64,000 bases of DNA from Oscheius sp. JU75 (taxonomy: Eukaryota; Nematoda; Chromadorea; Rhabditida; Rhabditidae), in NCBI GenBank assembly GCA_037178855.1, contig JASJZC010000007.1, positions 744,001 to 808,000 of the forward strand, written 5' to 3'. The notes beneath the pieces were generated by a model, which was not told the DNA's origin, did not search any database, and was given only the letters and a program-made list of their open reading frames with translations. Every line of letters starts with the position of its first letter. Positions within the stretch are counted from its first letter, which is position 1. A program made the position numbers and the translations under genes. Shown here in pieces: positions 11,148 through 22,300 of the stretch.

Positions 11148-13340
11148 ATGGACGTTTCGGATGAGCCTGACCGCCCACTCTATGCAACTCATCTTGAAGT
11201 GTATCATGACAAATTGATCGGCAAGGTAAGCCAAATATCATTTACGGTTCTGTTTTTTTTATTCACCGTGAAAAACCGATCGAGTTTTTCGTGCACTCAT
11301 GTTTCGACCAAATTCCTATAACTATAAGGTTTCCGCGAATAGTAGCATTGATTTTCAACCTTATTCGCTTTTTGCAAAGTTTATTGCAACTACGATTACA
11401 AACATGGGAAATTTGGCCACGTTTTAGCATATTTTATATTCTAGAATGTTTGCAATAAAAACATATCATCAAATCAAATTATTCGATTATCTCAAATCCT
11501 TATTTAGAAGTGGAAGAAACTGATCGCTCTCGTCTTCGAAGAGTCCACGTACGGTCGAGCTCGAATGGAACTATATGCCAGTGAAGAGAAGATAAAGGAA
11601 GGATCTCCCTCGCGGACTCTGCTTTTGACCGAATGCGTTAGTATGCGCGGGTCCCACACAGGTGCATTTTTCTCTCTTCGAATAGCTCCATCTTTTTAGG
11701 ACATCGCCAAACAATTCGCATCCTTCTGAAAGACAACAGTACCTTGGAAATCTACAGTCAGAACCACGACACACTTCTGGAAGCTTTGAGCAAGATTGCT
11801 TTTCCGAAGAAATATGTGACACTTCCGAGTACGATACTGGACTCGCCGACGTCTTCGGAAGAAGAGGATTTTGTTCTGAGCGACAACTATCCTGTTCTGT
11901 TGCTACCATCCCTACTTACGAAGACAAAACAACTCTCCGAGGGTAGCTACCGTCTCCACTTTGGCGATGTGTTATCGCTTCTCATGGCTGAGACTCAAGT
12001 CCTGAGTTTCAACTATTGTGATATTGTTTGGTAAGGAAAGAATTGAAAGTTCAACATAATTGGTAAACTTACAGGATTGCTGCTGGTGAAAACTGCCTGG
12101 GATTTGAAGTAATACATGACGGAGTATATGAGTTCATCTGTGCACAGCCATTGGTCATCATGGAGAGCTTTAGGTAAGATACTTTTTAGTACAGAGAGAG
12201 ACAAACAAAGACAGAAACTGAAACTTACAATTTCTAAACTGATTCCCATGCAATCAAGATCCACGCAGTCAATACCATTCAAATGGAATAAGACCCTGAC
12301 CGAAGAAGGGAGCTTCATCGGGCCACGTTAGCTCAGTGGTAGAGCGTTGGACTTTTAATCCAACGGTCAAGGGTTCGACCCCCTTACGTGGCTGGAATTT
12401 TTGCTTTTTTACCATTCTTGAAGATCGATATATAATTTCTTTCAAAACTTTCGTCTGCCCTATAGCGTTTATATTTTGATAGTTTGCTAGGAAGCGTTAA
12501 AAGCAAACTTTCAGGTGTCACATTCGGTTTACTTCAATTTTCACCCCAGTCAGCGTAAAAACTTCTAACAAGTACAACAGGACATACCATCCCAGCCGAT
12601 CGTCAACATTGGACACACCGGAAACAAGGTAGTTTTGTATTAAACACTGTACCGATCCTTAATTTTTTAGCAAAAACTCAACATTGGAAAGCAAACAATC
12701 TACATCCTCAATGAGTCCTCTTCCTCCTCCAGACAGTTTTGCCGATTTCACTCCCCAGATGACCAGCAGCCCATTGAACACCTCGTACACGAGTGAATAC
12801 GACTCTTTCTCTCACGAGGAGAAGGACAAGAAGAGCCGCGGAATCTTCGGCTTTCTTAGAAGGTCGGCTTATCAACTGGGGCTCAATTGACCGGGAGGGT
12901 AGGAGCAAACATAGACTGCTTGGCGCAATGGTAGCGCGTTCGACTCCAGATCGAAAGGTTGGGCGTTCGATCCGCTCAGTGGTCAAAACTTTTTTGCTTT
13001 TGAACTGAAATAGCACAATGTGGTAAGCTTTAAGTAAATGTTTCACAATTGTTTAGGCAAAAATCATAGACACTAATATTATTGTAATTAAAACTGTCTT
13101 GTTTTCAGAAACTCAAAAAAACGGAAAGATGAAGAAGGTCGTCCCAGTTTCGAGCAGGATGCAAACAGCGAATGGTTTAGGATTGAAAAGCAGAACCCTT
13201 CACCTCCTCCTCCCAGAGATACCAAGTTACACGAGGAGATCCACATTATGCAATTCCGTCAGGAGCTAGAAAAGTCTTTAGCTGAGAGCAAGCTCCGACG
13301 GGACAAAGCACAGCAGCAGGCTGCTATTCCTGAAGAATGA
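11148..13340 (+). CDS. DOK-like PH/PTB adaptor protein
   Basis: Seven exons: 11148-11225, 11508-11661, 11700-12030, 12075-12173, 12515-12628, 12671-12862 and 13109-13340. They total 1200 bases, 399 aa, with phase kept at every junction. The N-terminal half reads as a pleckstrin-homology domain (LYATHLEVYHDK, KKWKKLIALVFEES, QTIRILLKDNSTLEIYSQ), followed by an IRS-type PTB-like fold (LSEGSYRLHFGDVLSLL, LSFNYCDIVW, CLGFEVIHDGVYEFICAQ). This order is that of DOK/IRS adaptors, which bind phosphotyrosine receptors at the membrane. The usual basic phosphotyrosine-pocket signature of the PTB domain is not clear. The C-terminal half is Pro/Ser-rich, with a basic-aromatic patch (KKSRGIFGFLRR) and a charged helix. 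The start follows a TTTTCAG acceptor, which suggests trans-splicing. The exon 6 donor is weak (AG|GTCGGC); without splicing the frame ends at 12890. Two tRNAs lie in introns 4 and 6. Confidence 0.75.
12322..12393 (+). tRNA. tRNA-Lys (anticodon TTT)
   Basis: A 72-base cloverleaf. Acceptor GCCACGT pairs with ACGTGGC, and the discriminator is T. The D arm reads TAGCTCAGTGGTAGAGC. The anticodon stem TTGGA/TCCAA encloses the loop CTTTTAA, giving anticodon TTT. The T arm carries GGTTCGACCC. There is no intron. It lies on the sense strand inside intron 4 of the DOK-like gene. The A and B boxes are internal, so it can be transcribed independently by RNA polymerase III. A T-run follows shortly downstream. 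Confidence 0.92.
12914..12985 (+). tRNA. tRNA-Trp (anticodon CCA)
   Basis: A 72-base cloverleaf. The acceptor GACTGCT pairs with AGTGGTC through two G-T wobbles. The D arm is TGGCGCAATGGTAGCGC. The anticodon stem TTCGA/TCGAA encloses CTCCAGA, giving CCA. The T loop is TTCGATC. It lies on the sense strand inside intron 6 of the DOK-like gene, 24 bases after the stop used if that intron is retained. A TTTTTT run just downstream is a typical Pol III terminator. Confidence 0.9.
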
Positions 13341-16300
13341 ATTCTTCGGATTCGATGACCTCAAGAAACTGCGCACTTACAAGTGATACCGGTCTGTAGA
13401 TGTGTCGTATCGATGCTTTAGTTTCAAAAAGATACAAATAACAAAATTTTATTTAATGTTCAGTCTTTTTCCTCCTTCCTTCCCAGGGGACGACTTGGCC
13501 CGGCGGCCTCGGAGCTGTCCATAGGGTCCCGGAGGGCAGCAACATTTATCACCAAGGACGACGGTCACTCTTAATCTGCATTTCCATATAGGCGACGCCC
13601 AGTCACCCCTCTGCTATTATTCTCCTCGGTATTGTTTTTCAAAACAGAAGCTCCCACGTAATCAGAGCCCAAATTTAATCGAAATTTGTCTGCAAGTGTC
13701 TCTAATTCGTTTATCTGCAATGGGCTGGTAATAGACGCAGCTGCTCCCTATTTGGCTCTTCCTTTTACACCATTAGCTTGCCGCAAGGTGTACATTTTGC
13801 TTTGTACATAATCAAGATAGTTTATCATGTATAGACAATATATACTAACAGAGAATCTTGAAAATGGAACTCTTCGAAACTATCGTATACGGCTGTCTAA
13901 AAGAGGTATAAGCACAAAACTTCTGCGTGGCATTTTTTTAATTTGATTCAATCTGAACAAAAATAAAATAAAAAGAAAATGTAAGGCTCACTAAATTCAC
14001 GAGTAACCTGAAATTTGTAGCCAGTTCGCGAAACTTCAGTTTATTATATATCCTTCTTACACAAAGGAAGAACGTTGGCTATTGACCAATTGTATCACAT
14101 ATGTAAGTTCAGAAGTAATGGGTTCAAGCACAGTCTAATGATTACTCTTTTGAGCTAATAGAGTTTGAAACCGACGGTCCCGATTTGAAATTTTGATTGA
14201 TTCAAAGGTTTTCATTATTTACCTCTCTCATAAACACAAGCCTATGAATTCGGCAGACGGTAGATATATTGTACAGATTCATCGATGCCAAAAGCTCTGA
14301 AACTGCTGGAATTGCCATCTTCCCAATAATCCCCTAATTAATCTAAGCCATTTGTCGGCATTCTTCGGAGCGCTAATGATAAATAGCTGTATATCCTGTT
14401 GCGCTGTCAACTGTTCGAGGTTATATCATTCTGTCTCTGCCTTTTGCGGTAGTTCCCAAAGATTCGGCCACCGATTTTGGGATCCATTCGTCTCAATGTC
14501 GCGAGAGTCCCCCCAATTTCAAACCCAAATTGAAGGCATGTCATTGGAGAGCGAACTCACCACGGCTACCAAGTTTATTATTGTTATTGACGTATCGCAT
14601 TGCTGTGTGCGTATATATATTGTTGTGTGAGATTATACTCTTTGAGAGGGCGGACAGCCAGCCTGCTAGGTTAATTCACACAACCATGACACCCGCCGCT
14701 GTGACAGGATCACGCCCAATCCTTCAGGTACCATTAGTGGAAATTTTTTTGGATTGATTTTATTAATTAACGATAAAAAGCTGCGAAAGTAGCCGCCATA
14801 TTTTTTTTTCGGACACTCATTGTATTTTGCCCAGTAGGAAAAGTAATATTTCTTCGAGGACATATTCTCTCCAAATTCCGTCGTACAGCCCGTGAACTCG
14901 TGTATCAGCCCCAAATGCCACCCTGACTTTGAAGTGTTTGTTGATATTGAATCCGGTTGACCATAACACGGATCACGAATCTCTTGAAATTTCGTAAGGC
15001 AAACAGATATCCATCACCGACGATACCGCCGTTCCCAGCCTCGTGTCCATCCCTAATTCAGAAAACAAACGTTGTAGCCAACTTTTCGCACGGTCGCAAC
15101 TGTCGTCTTTTTTACGTCGACTTAATTGCAGGTTGACTGTACAGGATGACAGCGAACGCGCCAATCCGGGGTGTCAGTGGCTGCCAGCGCGATTACTCTG
15201 ATCCGAAGGCGAACGCAAACTTCATCAATTAGGTGACTGGTAGATTGAGATGCAGAAATAATTTGAACTGGTGCTCAAGCGCTTATGAGCGACTGTAGTT
15301 TTAAATTCTTTCTCTACAGCTAGAAATCTATAAAGTGCGGCGAAAAAGTTCACTTTTTATTCACGGGAGCCCAGCTCCTGCATAATTCAACAAATTTGAC
15401 CCTGCCCACACCAGGTGTGGTCCTTTTCGACCTGAAGTCTCGCGTAAACTTCAATTCCGGAAACAAAGTTCGCTTTGTCCGGCCGTAGCCTCCCAACCTG
15501 TCTACTCTTCTGCACTTATTTGGTCGCAACCCCGCTGTGTTTTCTATCTCTTGCTGGCAAGTGACTCTGCAAATATTGCAAAGACCCCGATTTGTGTTTG
15601 TTTGAAATGTACGTGGGCTTGCCTTTTATGGTCTTCAAACTTTTGAGAAGGACAGGAAAAGAGAGAAAGAGAGAATCAGACGAGATGGCACATTGGACAG
15701 TGAGAAAATAATGCCTTGCCCTGTATATTTCTGTTTTTGTTAGGTCGAACCTTCTCATAATCAGACCATTTATCACACTCTTCTCTAAGATTTTTGTATA
15801 CAAGAATGTCTATAAAAATCACCATGTTTGCCTCATTTTTCAACCTTCAAGCCCAATGTTTCAACAAACGAAGCTGGCGATCCTGTTCAAACTCACATTG
15901 TGTACCGGAAAAATGTTAATCAGCTGTTCTCCGCTAGCCTTAGTTCCGTCGCCGTAGAACCCCGCGATTTTCCCATCGTTCCCTCAGCACGCGTTCCTTT
16001 TGTTTTTCACAGCTAAGCACATCCGTAAAACCGTTCTCACGGAGACACCTGCTTCTATTTTTTTCCGGTATTACGCGAGTGTGGTCTTCACTTATTTTCC
16101 AGCCTTGTACAGATTCTGTCTTGTGATTAGCAGTTTAATGTTTTCAGTGATTCCTAACAACCTTGAGTACGTAGAGAAAGCTTTTCCAAGTACAAATTAG
16201 AATAGTAGGCCAAATTCTTGTTGATCATAAGCTTGCCCAAACAGCAATGTTTCGCGAAGCTGTAGCTTTTAGATGCGATAGAAAAGATGGTTTGCACATG

Positions 16301-19300
16301 CCGCGTTTCAAATTATCTTGCAACTTCTTTTTTACCTCAGTAACCTTTTCTCCAAGACATTCTTTGATCTCCAAGTGCAAAGTACTTAGGCTTTCTTCTC
16401 AAATGGACTCGGAAACATGGCTGCCCTGCTCACCTAATCCTCTCAAGCAATTCCGTTCTTCAGTTTTTTACAGCATTCGTCAAAGAAGCCTCATCTCACA
16501 GCGCCACGCCCAAAAATTGAGGTCTTTAAGTTGCTTCCCTCTCCTCTTACTGATTACCTTGTGCGTCATTAGCGCCAGTCAGCATATGGCGCCGTGTTCG
16601 TTTCCTTCTTGTGAAGAAGAAGAATGCATTAGAGGAGAGGGAAGGGCCCGCGTCCGAGACGGACAATTTGCATGGGAGGACCAAGAGATTGCCCTTTTGC
16701 TCACATCTTATTCAAGAGAGTCCACACACAGGGCTTTTTTCTGTGTGTCCGGGGCATTAGTCTTCTTCGCGCCTCTTTCCCCGTTTGCATGGCTTTGAGG
16801 TCAATATTAGGTTCTAAAGTTCATGCAACACCAACTATAGAAAACTTTAGAAGATACCTTCTCTTTTTTAGCTTAGACATCTGCAAATTACCAAAAGCAA
16901 AAAGCTGAATGTTTGGAGTCATGGTTCCCACAGACTGTTTCTTACCATCGGATACAATTAACGAAGACCAGTTGATGCTAATGTGTCAGAATGAGGCGGT
17001 GTCTTTTATGGGGGACCTCTTTTTCTCACTTCGCAAAATAGCCACTGCGATTCACAATACCTCTCTGTCTAAATTTCTTTTGAGAATTTCGAGTTGGCAT
17101 CTTTTGCGCCTAGGGAGAATAATGTGGTGGATGAAATTCAAAGCTGATGGACAGATGTTTGCAATGCGCTAATCACCCTCAATCGTCTCGCTACCCTTCA
17201 AAGAATCCTCCCGGATAAGATACTACTCTAGCATAATGGATTAATTTTCTTTTCTAATTTTGTGAACAGGAAAGGAGCCAGAACTTTAGCGTAGTAGGAT
17301 AACAGATGTTTAAAAAAAAAGTGAAAAGTTCTGAAGGTCTGATCACTCTGACAAGCGTATTATATTCAAGCTTTGGTATCCCATTTTATGACAATAAATC
17401 GGCTCACTTTTCTTATCTACCGTATGATAAAAATCCCCCTTTTACAAGAAACATCTGTCCTGCCAACTCAAGAAAAATGTGATACCCAACACTGCGCGCC
17501 TCATTAAGATTATACAAACACCTCCACTCGGCCTCTATGCCCTTCGTCTCGCACGCACTTTTTCCGAAGAGGCAGTTCGCGCCAAAGGTTCTCCCACGAC
17601 CCCAAAGTCAAAGTATTTTTAAAGTCTCGCGTAATTGCGACACTGACGCTGTTACTAAACAGCATGTAATCCCATCACTGATAAGCTTCTTTTGTTTGTT
17701 TCTGGCTCCAAGACCTTCAAAAATAGAGTGAAAACGTTTTGGTCCCGATCCCTAACTTCGTTTCTTTATTGCGGGTCCCCGTCCGCCTCTCGAGCTCTTG
17801 TTCTCACCCAATTCAGACATTTTCTGAATGTTACTATATCGATGTCTGCTCCTTTGCAGGGCCAAGCCCTCGCTAATCCCATCGTCTTCGTGTCATCTCA
17901 AAGTGATTCAATATTTCCGTAGGCAGAGAGTGTCCTCGACGGAAACAAGGAACTTTTTGTCTCTATCAAAAATAGCTCCAAACATCAAGTATCGCAAGTT
18001 TCTATTTTATTTCACGACTGTAGCAGAAAATTGCATTGATTTAATAACTCAGGCGTTGAGGTTCTGCTAACTATGACCTTGGCGCTCCTTTGTTAATCCT
18101 TAGCTTTTTGAGTACCACTATCTAATCCAAGGTACAGTTGAGGCGCCGAACCTTTATTGACACCCTAGCTGGTGGCAAAGGTTTGAAAAAAGGCATTTCC
18201 TGTGTTTGACTGTTTTTTTTGTTTGACTGTTTTTACTGTTCAGATAGGAGTCATAATTTTCTAAAAAAAAAAAAGATGACTCAAGTTATCTACTTCTCCT
18301 CTTTTCGATTGTGTCAACATCTGTTTAGGTCTCGGCTGAAGGATCCTTATCTAACCCTACCCTGACGCTTTAAGACAATACGCCGTCGATAACATTTATG
18401 TTCCAATTTCATTGCGAACACTCTCTGGCATCATTTTGTCACTTCTCCACACCTTTTACCTCGAAATTTTTATTTCAAAAGCTGTGTCTTTTGAAAGCGT
18501 CCATTCTATCCCTAGGCTTTTCTCTGAAAACAAATTGCCTTGTGTGGAATATTAATGAGAGCAGCCGGTGGAACCTGGGAGTTGCTTTCCTTGAATACCT
18601 AAAAGTGACGGTATTTTTGTCGGAATCCTCCGAGTCGGTTCGGGTGTGCCTAAATCGATCAGCTTCCTATGGGAACTGTCAATAAATCTCTATTTGCCCA
18701 TGCCTATGAGCACATTCGCTTGTACACGCCGCTGCGAATGGCCTGCTAATACGTAAAAAACATGGGAGCTCTGACTTTTTTTGTCTCTTTTTACGTCCGA
18801 CCCTTAAATATACATGCACGTAGTGCCCCTCTTTCTACGGCTGAGTAATTTCAGTTCATTAGTCTCGGGAGGCATAGGTTCGCGTGAAAAATGCATGTGG
18901 CCAAATGCGATTATTCTATCTTTTCCTGTATCAAAAGAAATCTATACTTCATCAAGTCTCCATTTATCACAGCCTTCATGATTCTCTTAAACTACTCACC
19001 GTAACAAACAGATCATTTCCACTCGTAGTCTCAAAAATATTATCTTTCTCTTATGTTGGTTTTCATTTTTCGCAAGGTTTTCACGAAATATGAAATTTCA
19101 AATGACAACTCTTATGGAGTCGTTGAAAAGATGAAAAAAATACATTTCATATTCCAACCATGAATGATATAACTTTCGTGAACAGTTTACAGGAACCTTA
19201 TTCTTTGACACAAAAAATGTGCTGTAAGAGGAATAATATCATTGTTACAATGTTGAAAGCCGATCGCAAACGCGAAAGTTTATGTTCAGAAGATCTTCTG

Positions 19301-19351
19301 CTCGTCTTTTCTTGTTTCTCACCTACCCCCCAAATTCATACTTTTCAGAGG
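13341..19351. other. Intergenic between DOK-like and adducin genes
   Basis: About 6 kb without a gene I can support. The longest ATG ORF (16247-16798) lacks domain, splice or compositional support. The stretch may hold adducin promoter or upstream non-coding exons, since its first coding exon follows a TTTTCAG acceptor. A GC-rich patch lies near 13490-13560. Confidence 0.4.
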
Positions 19352-22300
19352 ATGAGTGTGCGTCCAGAGAGGGAGCGCCCTCTTCTATTCGACCCGGACA
19401 GCCCAGAGTACATCAAAGATTTGCAACGTCCGGCGGTAATTAAGGTCAGTCACTTTTTTACTATTGCCACACGTACGTCATTTTGAAAAAGGAGGGGGAA
19501 GCCGTATTTAAATCTCTTGGGTCCTCCTGATCATTAATCAAGCTGTCGCCTTTGAAGGAGCGGTGTGTACTCGAGATTGCATCTTTTGTGTCGACACGCC
19601 TTTGGACTATGCAGAGTAGGAAGTTGTAGAGCTTGGGACCAATTAAAATATCAGAAATGAACAGAAGATGACAAATCTGACATGCGCAGACAAAACTTGC
19701 TAAAGAATATTATGAGCATTTTCTAGGAAGATCTATCCGAAATGGAGAGGCGGAAAAGAGTCCACGAGGTCCTGGAGTCAAAAAACTTCCTCCGAGAGCT
19801 GGAAAATGTCATCAAGAACGAGTCGGAAGCTGCCAAAAACGAGCCAGAGCAGCTGAAAATCCAGCAAAGGCTCTCAGAACTAACTGTCCCGAACAGAGCG
19901 CTCTCTTACAACAACATCCACAACGTCGGTAGGTTTTATTTCTTTTCATAAAAAAAACTCTCCACACGGCTTGCAGCTGTGACAGCTGCTCTAATTATTG
20001 TCCGCCGTGGGGTCGTGTCCTTGAAGTGGCGACTCGTAGAATAATATTTGGTTTCAAGTGGCAGATTAGCTTGTTTTATGACTGTCACACGGAGAAGAGA
20101 GATCGAGTGGATAAGCACTGAGAGGAATGGGAATAGGGTCGCAAATTAATGAATACAGAAAGGATTCGGAAGGTAGAAAGTTCTTCACCAGCCTGAAACA
20201 TCTTTGCCTCATTAACTTTGAATAAACAGACGCAAATTTGTGTTCAGAGCTCAGTCAACAGTTTCCTAGGCCTCCAAACTGTTACCCACACCATATTGTT
20301 TAGTTTTTATTTGGTACGGCTTTTAGGTCTACCTCCAATCCCAATTGCCGACTTGAACAACAATGAAAACGTCTCCAAACAGGAAAGAATCTACAGAAAC
20401 AAGCTGGCTTGCTTATGTCGACTGGTTGAAATGTTCCAATGGGTCCAGGGCTTCAACAATCATGCCTCTGTAAGCTTTTTGTAGTTTTTTTTTTCATTTT
20501 CTACTTCAGCTACGTATTCCGAGTGAAAACGAGGAAGTTTTGATCACTCCTTTTGGTCTCCTCTTCCATGAAATGTCAGCTAGCAGTATTTTGAAAGTGA
20601 AGCCGAATGGAGACATGATTGAGGGCGGTAGCTCTAGACTTGGTGTTAGTCAGGTAAGAATCTGGAAATTTCTATGTTTTAACGACAGTTTTCAGAGCGT
20701 CATAACGTTGCATTCTGCCATTAATGCTGCAAGGCCTGATGCTCCATGCATCCTCCAAATTCATTCGGCTGTAGTTGCAGCAGTGGCCAGCATGAGCTGT
20801 GGCCTTCTACGGGTCTGTCACGAGGCTGTGCTTTTAGGAACTGTTAGCTGTCATGAATATTCGGTAAGTCGAAAAAAGAAACGAAAAAAACTTGCACAGT
20901 AGAAAGTTTGATTGGCGTGCTTTTTTAACTGCCTCAAACTGTCTAAGTTTTGAACCTTTTTGCTACTGAGTTTAACTGCTTTCATGTAGTTTCCGAAAAT
21001 TATCGAACTGTAACTTCATCTAAGTCTTTAATTTAGTCTTACAAACTTATTACGTTTTGCCCTTATTCAATAAAATGTTTTGAAATATTTATATGATTTT
21101 TTAGGGCTCCCTCGATGAGGAAGAAGAAATCGAGTCTATTGTGAAAAGTCTCTGCAGTGGAAACGTCCTTCTGCTAAGGAATAGAGGTTTTATCGCCATT
21201 GGTGAGACTCCAGAAGAGGTCTTGTACCTAGCTCAAAATCTTGTTACGGCTTGTGAAACGCAGGTATCAAACTTTTCAAAGTTTCTCTAATAAACTACTC
21301 CAGATCAGGGCGGTAAAAGCGGGTATCACTAATCTCATCCAAACCGATGAGGAGGTTGCGAAGGCATTATATCATAGGACACGAAATGGTGAGTCTAAAA
21401 AAGAAAAAACGATTAGCAGCGAGTGGTTTCGATCCACCGACCTCTGGGTTATGGGCCCAGCACGCTTCCACTGCGCCACGCTGCTGATGGGCGCCGCTTT
21501 GCGCACTGATAGCCTTATTGCAGGCCACACGGCTATTCGCTCTCCGGCAAGAGACATACCAGTTCAATGTAAGACAGGCGAGGTTGAATGGGAAGCATGG
21601 ATGCGGGTTCTCGACCACCAGGTACCCAATTTCAGGAGTATTTTGTGAAGAATTGTTTTTTTAGAACCTGAAAAGCGGACATTTTTATAAACAACCACAG
21701 CTGAAACCAAAACCACAACTCACGCAGTCTATGTACATAACCAGCGATGTTGCTGTTCCTCCGAGTGCCAGTTCTATAGGAGCGGTAAGTGATAGAATGG
21801 TCGCTATAGGTCTTTTTGAGCTCCTACGCTTGTAAGCGGTCATGAAAAAGCCGTACTGTGTAGAACCACAAGTTTACGAGTCCACTTTGCTTTAAAACAA
21901 AGACCTTTTCGTGATTCTCACAAAGTAAGCAAATTTGAAGTTTACACTAGGCTTGCCAAGATTATTTGAATTTCAAATGGATTGAACGAATAATTTGTCA
22001 ATTTTTGAACTTCAAACATTTCGCATTAATAGTCTGTTGCTCTAATTTGAAACTTTGCTCCGTGGCTAACTGCTGCACTACGGTAATTGAGACCCATAAT
22101 AGGCGAGAGTCTGCTGCAAAGAGAGGAGGGTGTTCGCGTGAGCAGATAGACCTTTAACTAAACCTCAGCTCTACGGTTTTCCTTATTCGCAAGTGTAGCT
22201 TTTTGTAGCTTTCAGAGATCCCATTGAAACTTTTGACCAAGAAAAGTTGAAATTCTGCTTCTTTTTATCTTTTTCGGATTTTTGTAGGTTATAGCTCATT

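Noticed and set aside
16247-16798. 183-codon plus-strand ORF from an ATG
   Set aside because: No domain, no clean splice partners and a low-complexity, T/C-rich composition like its surroundings. Probably chance.
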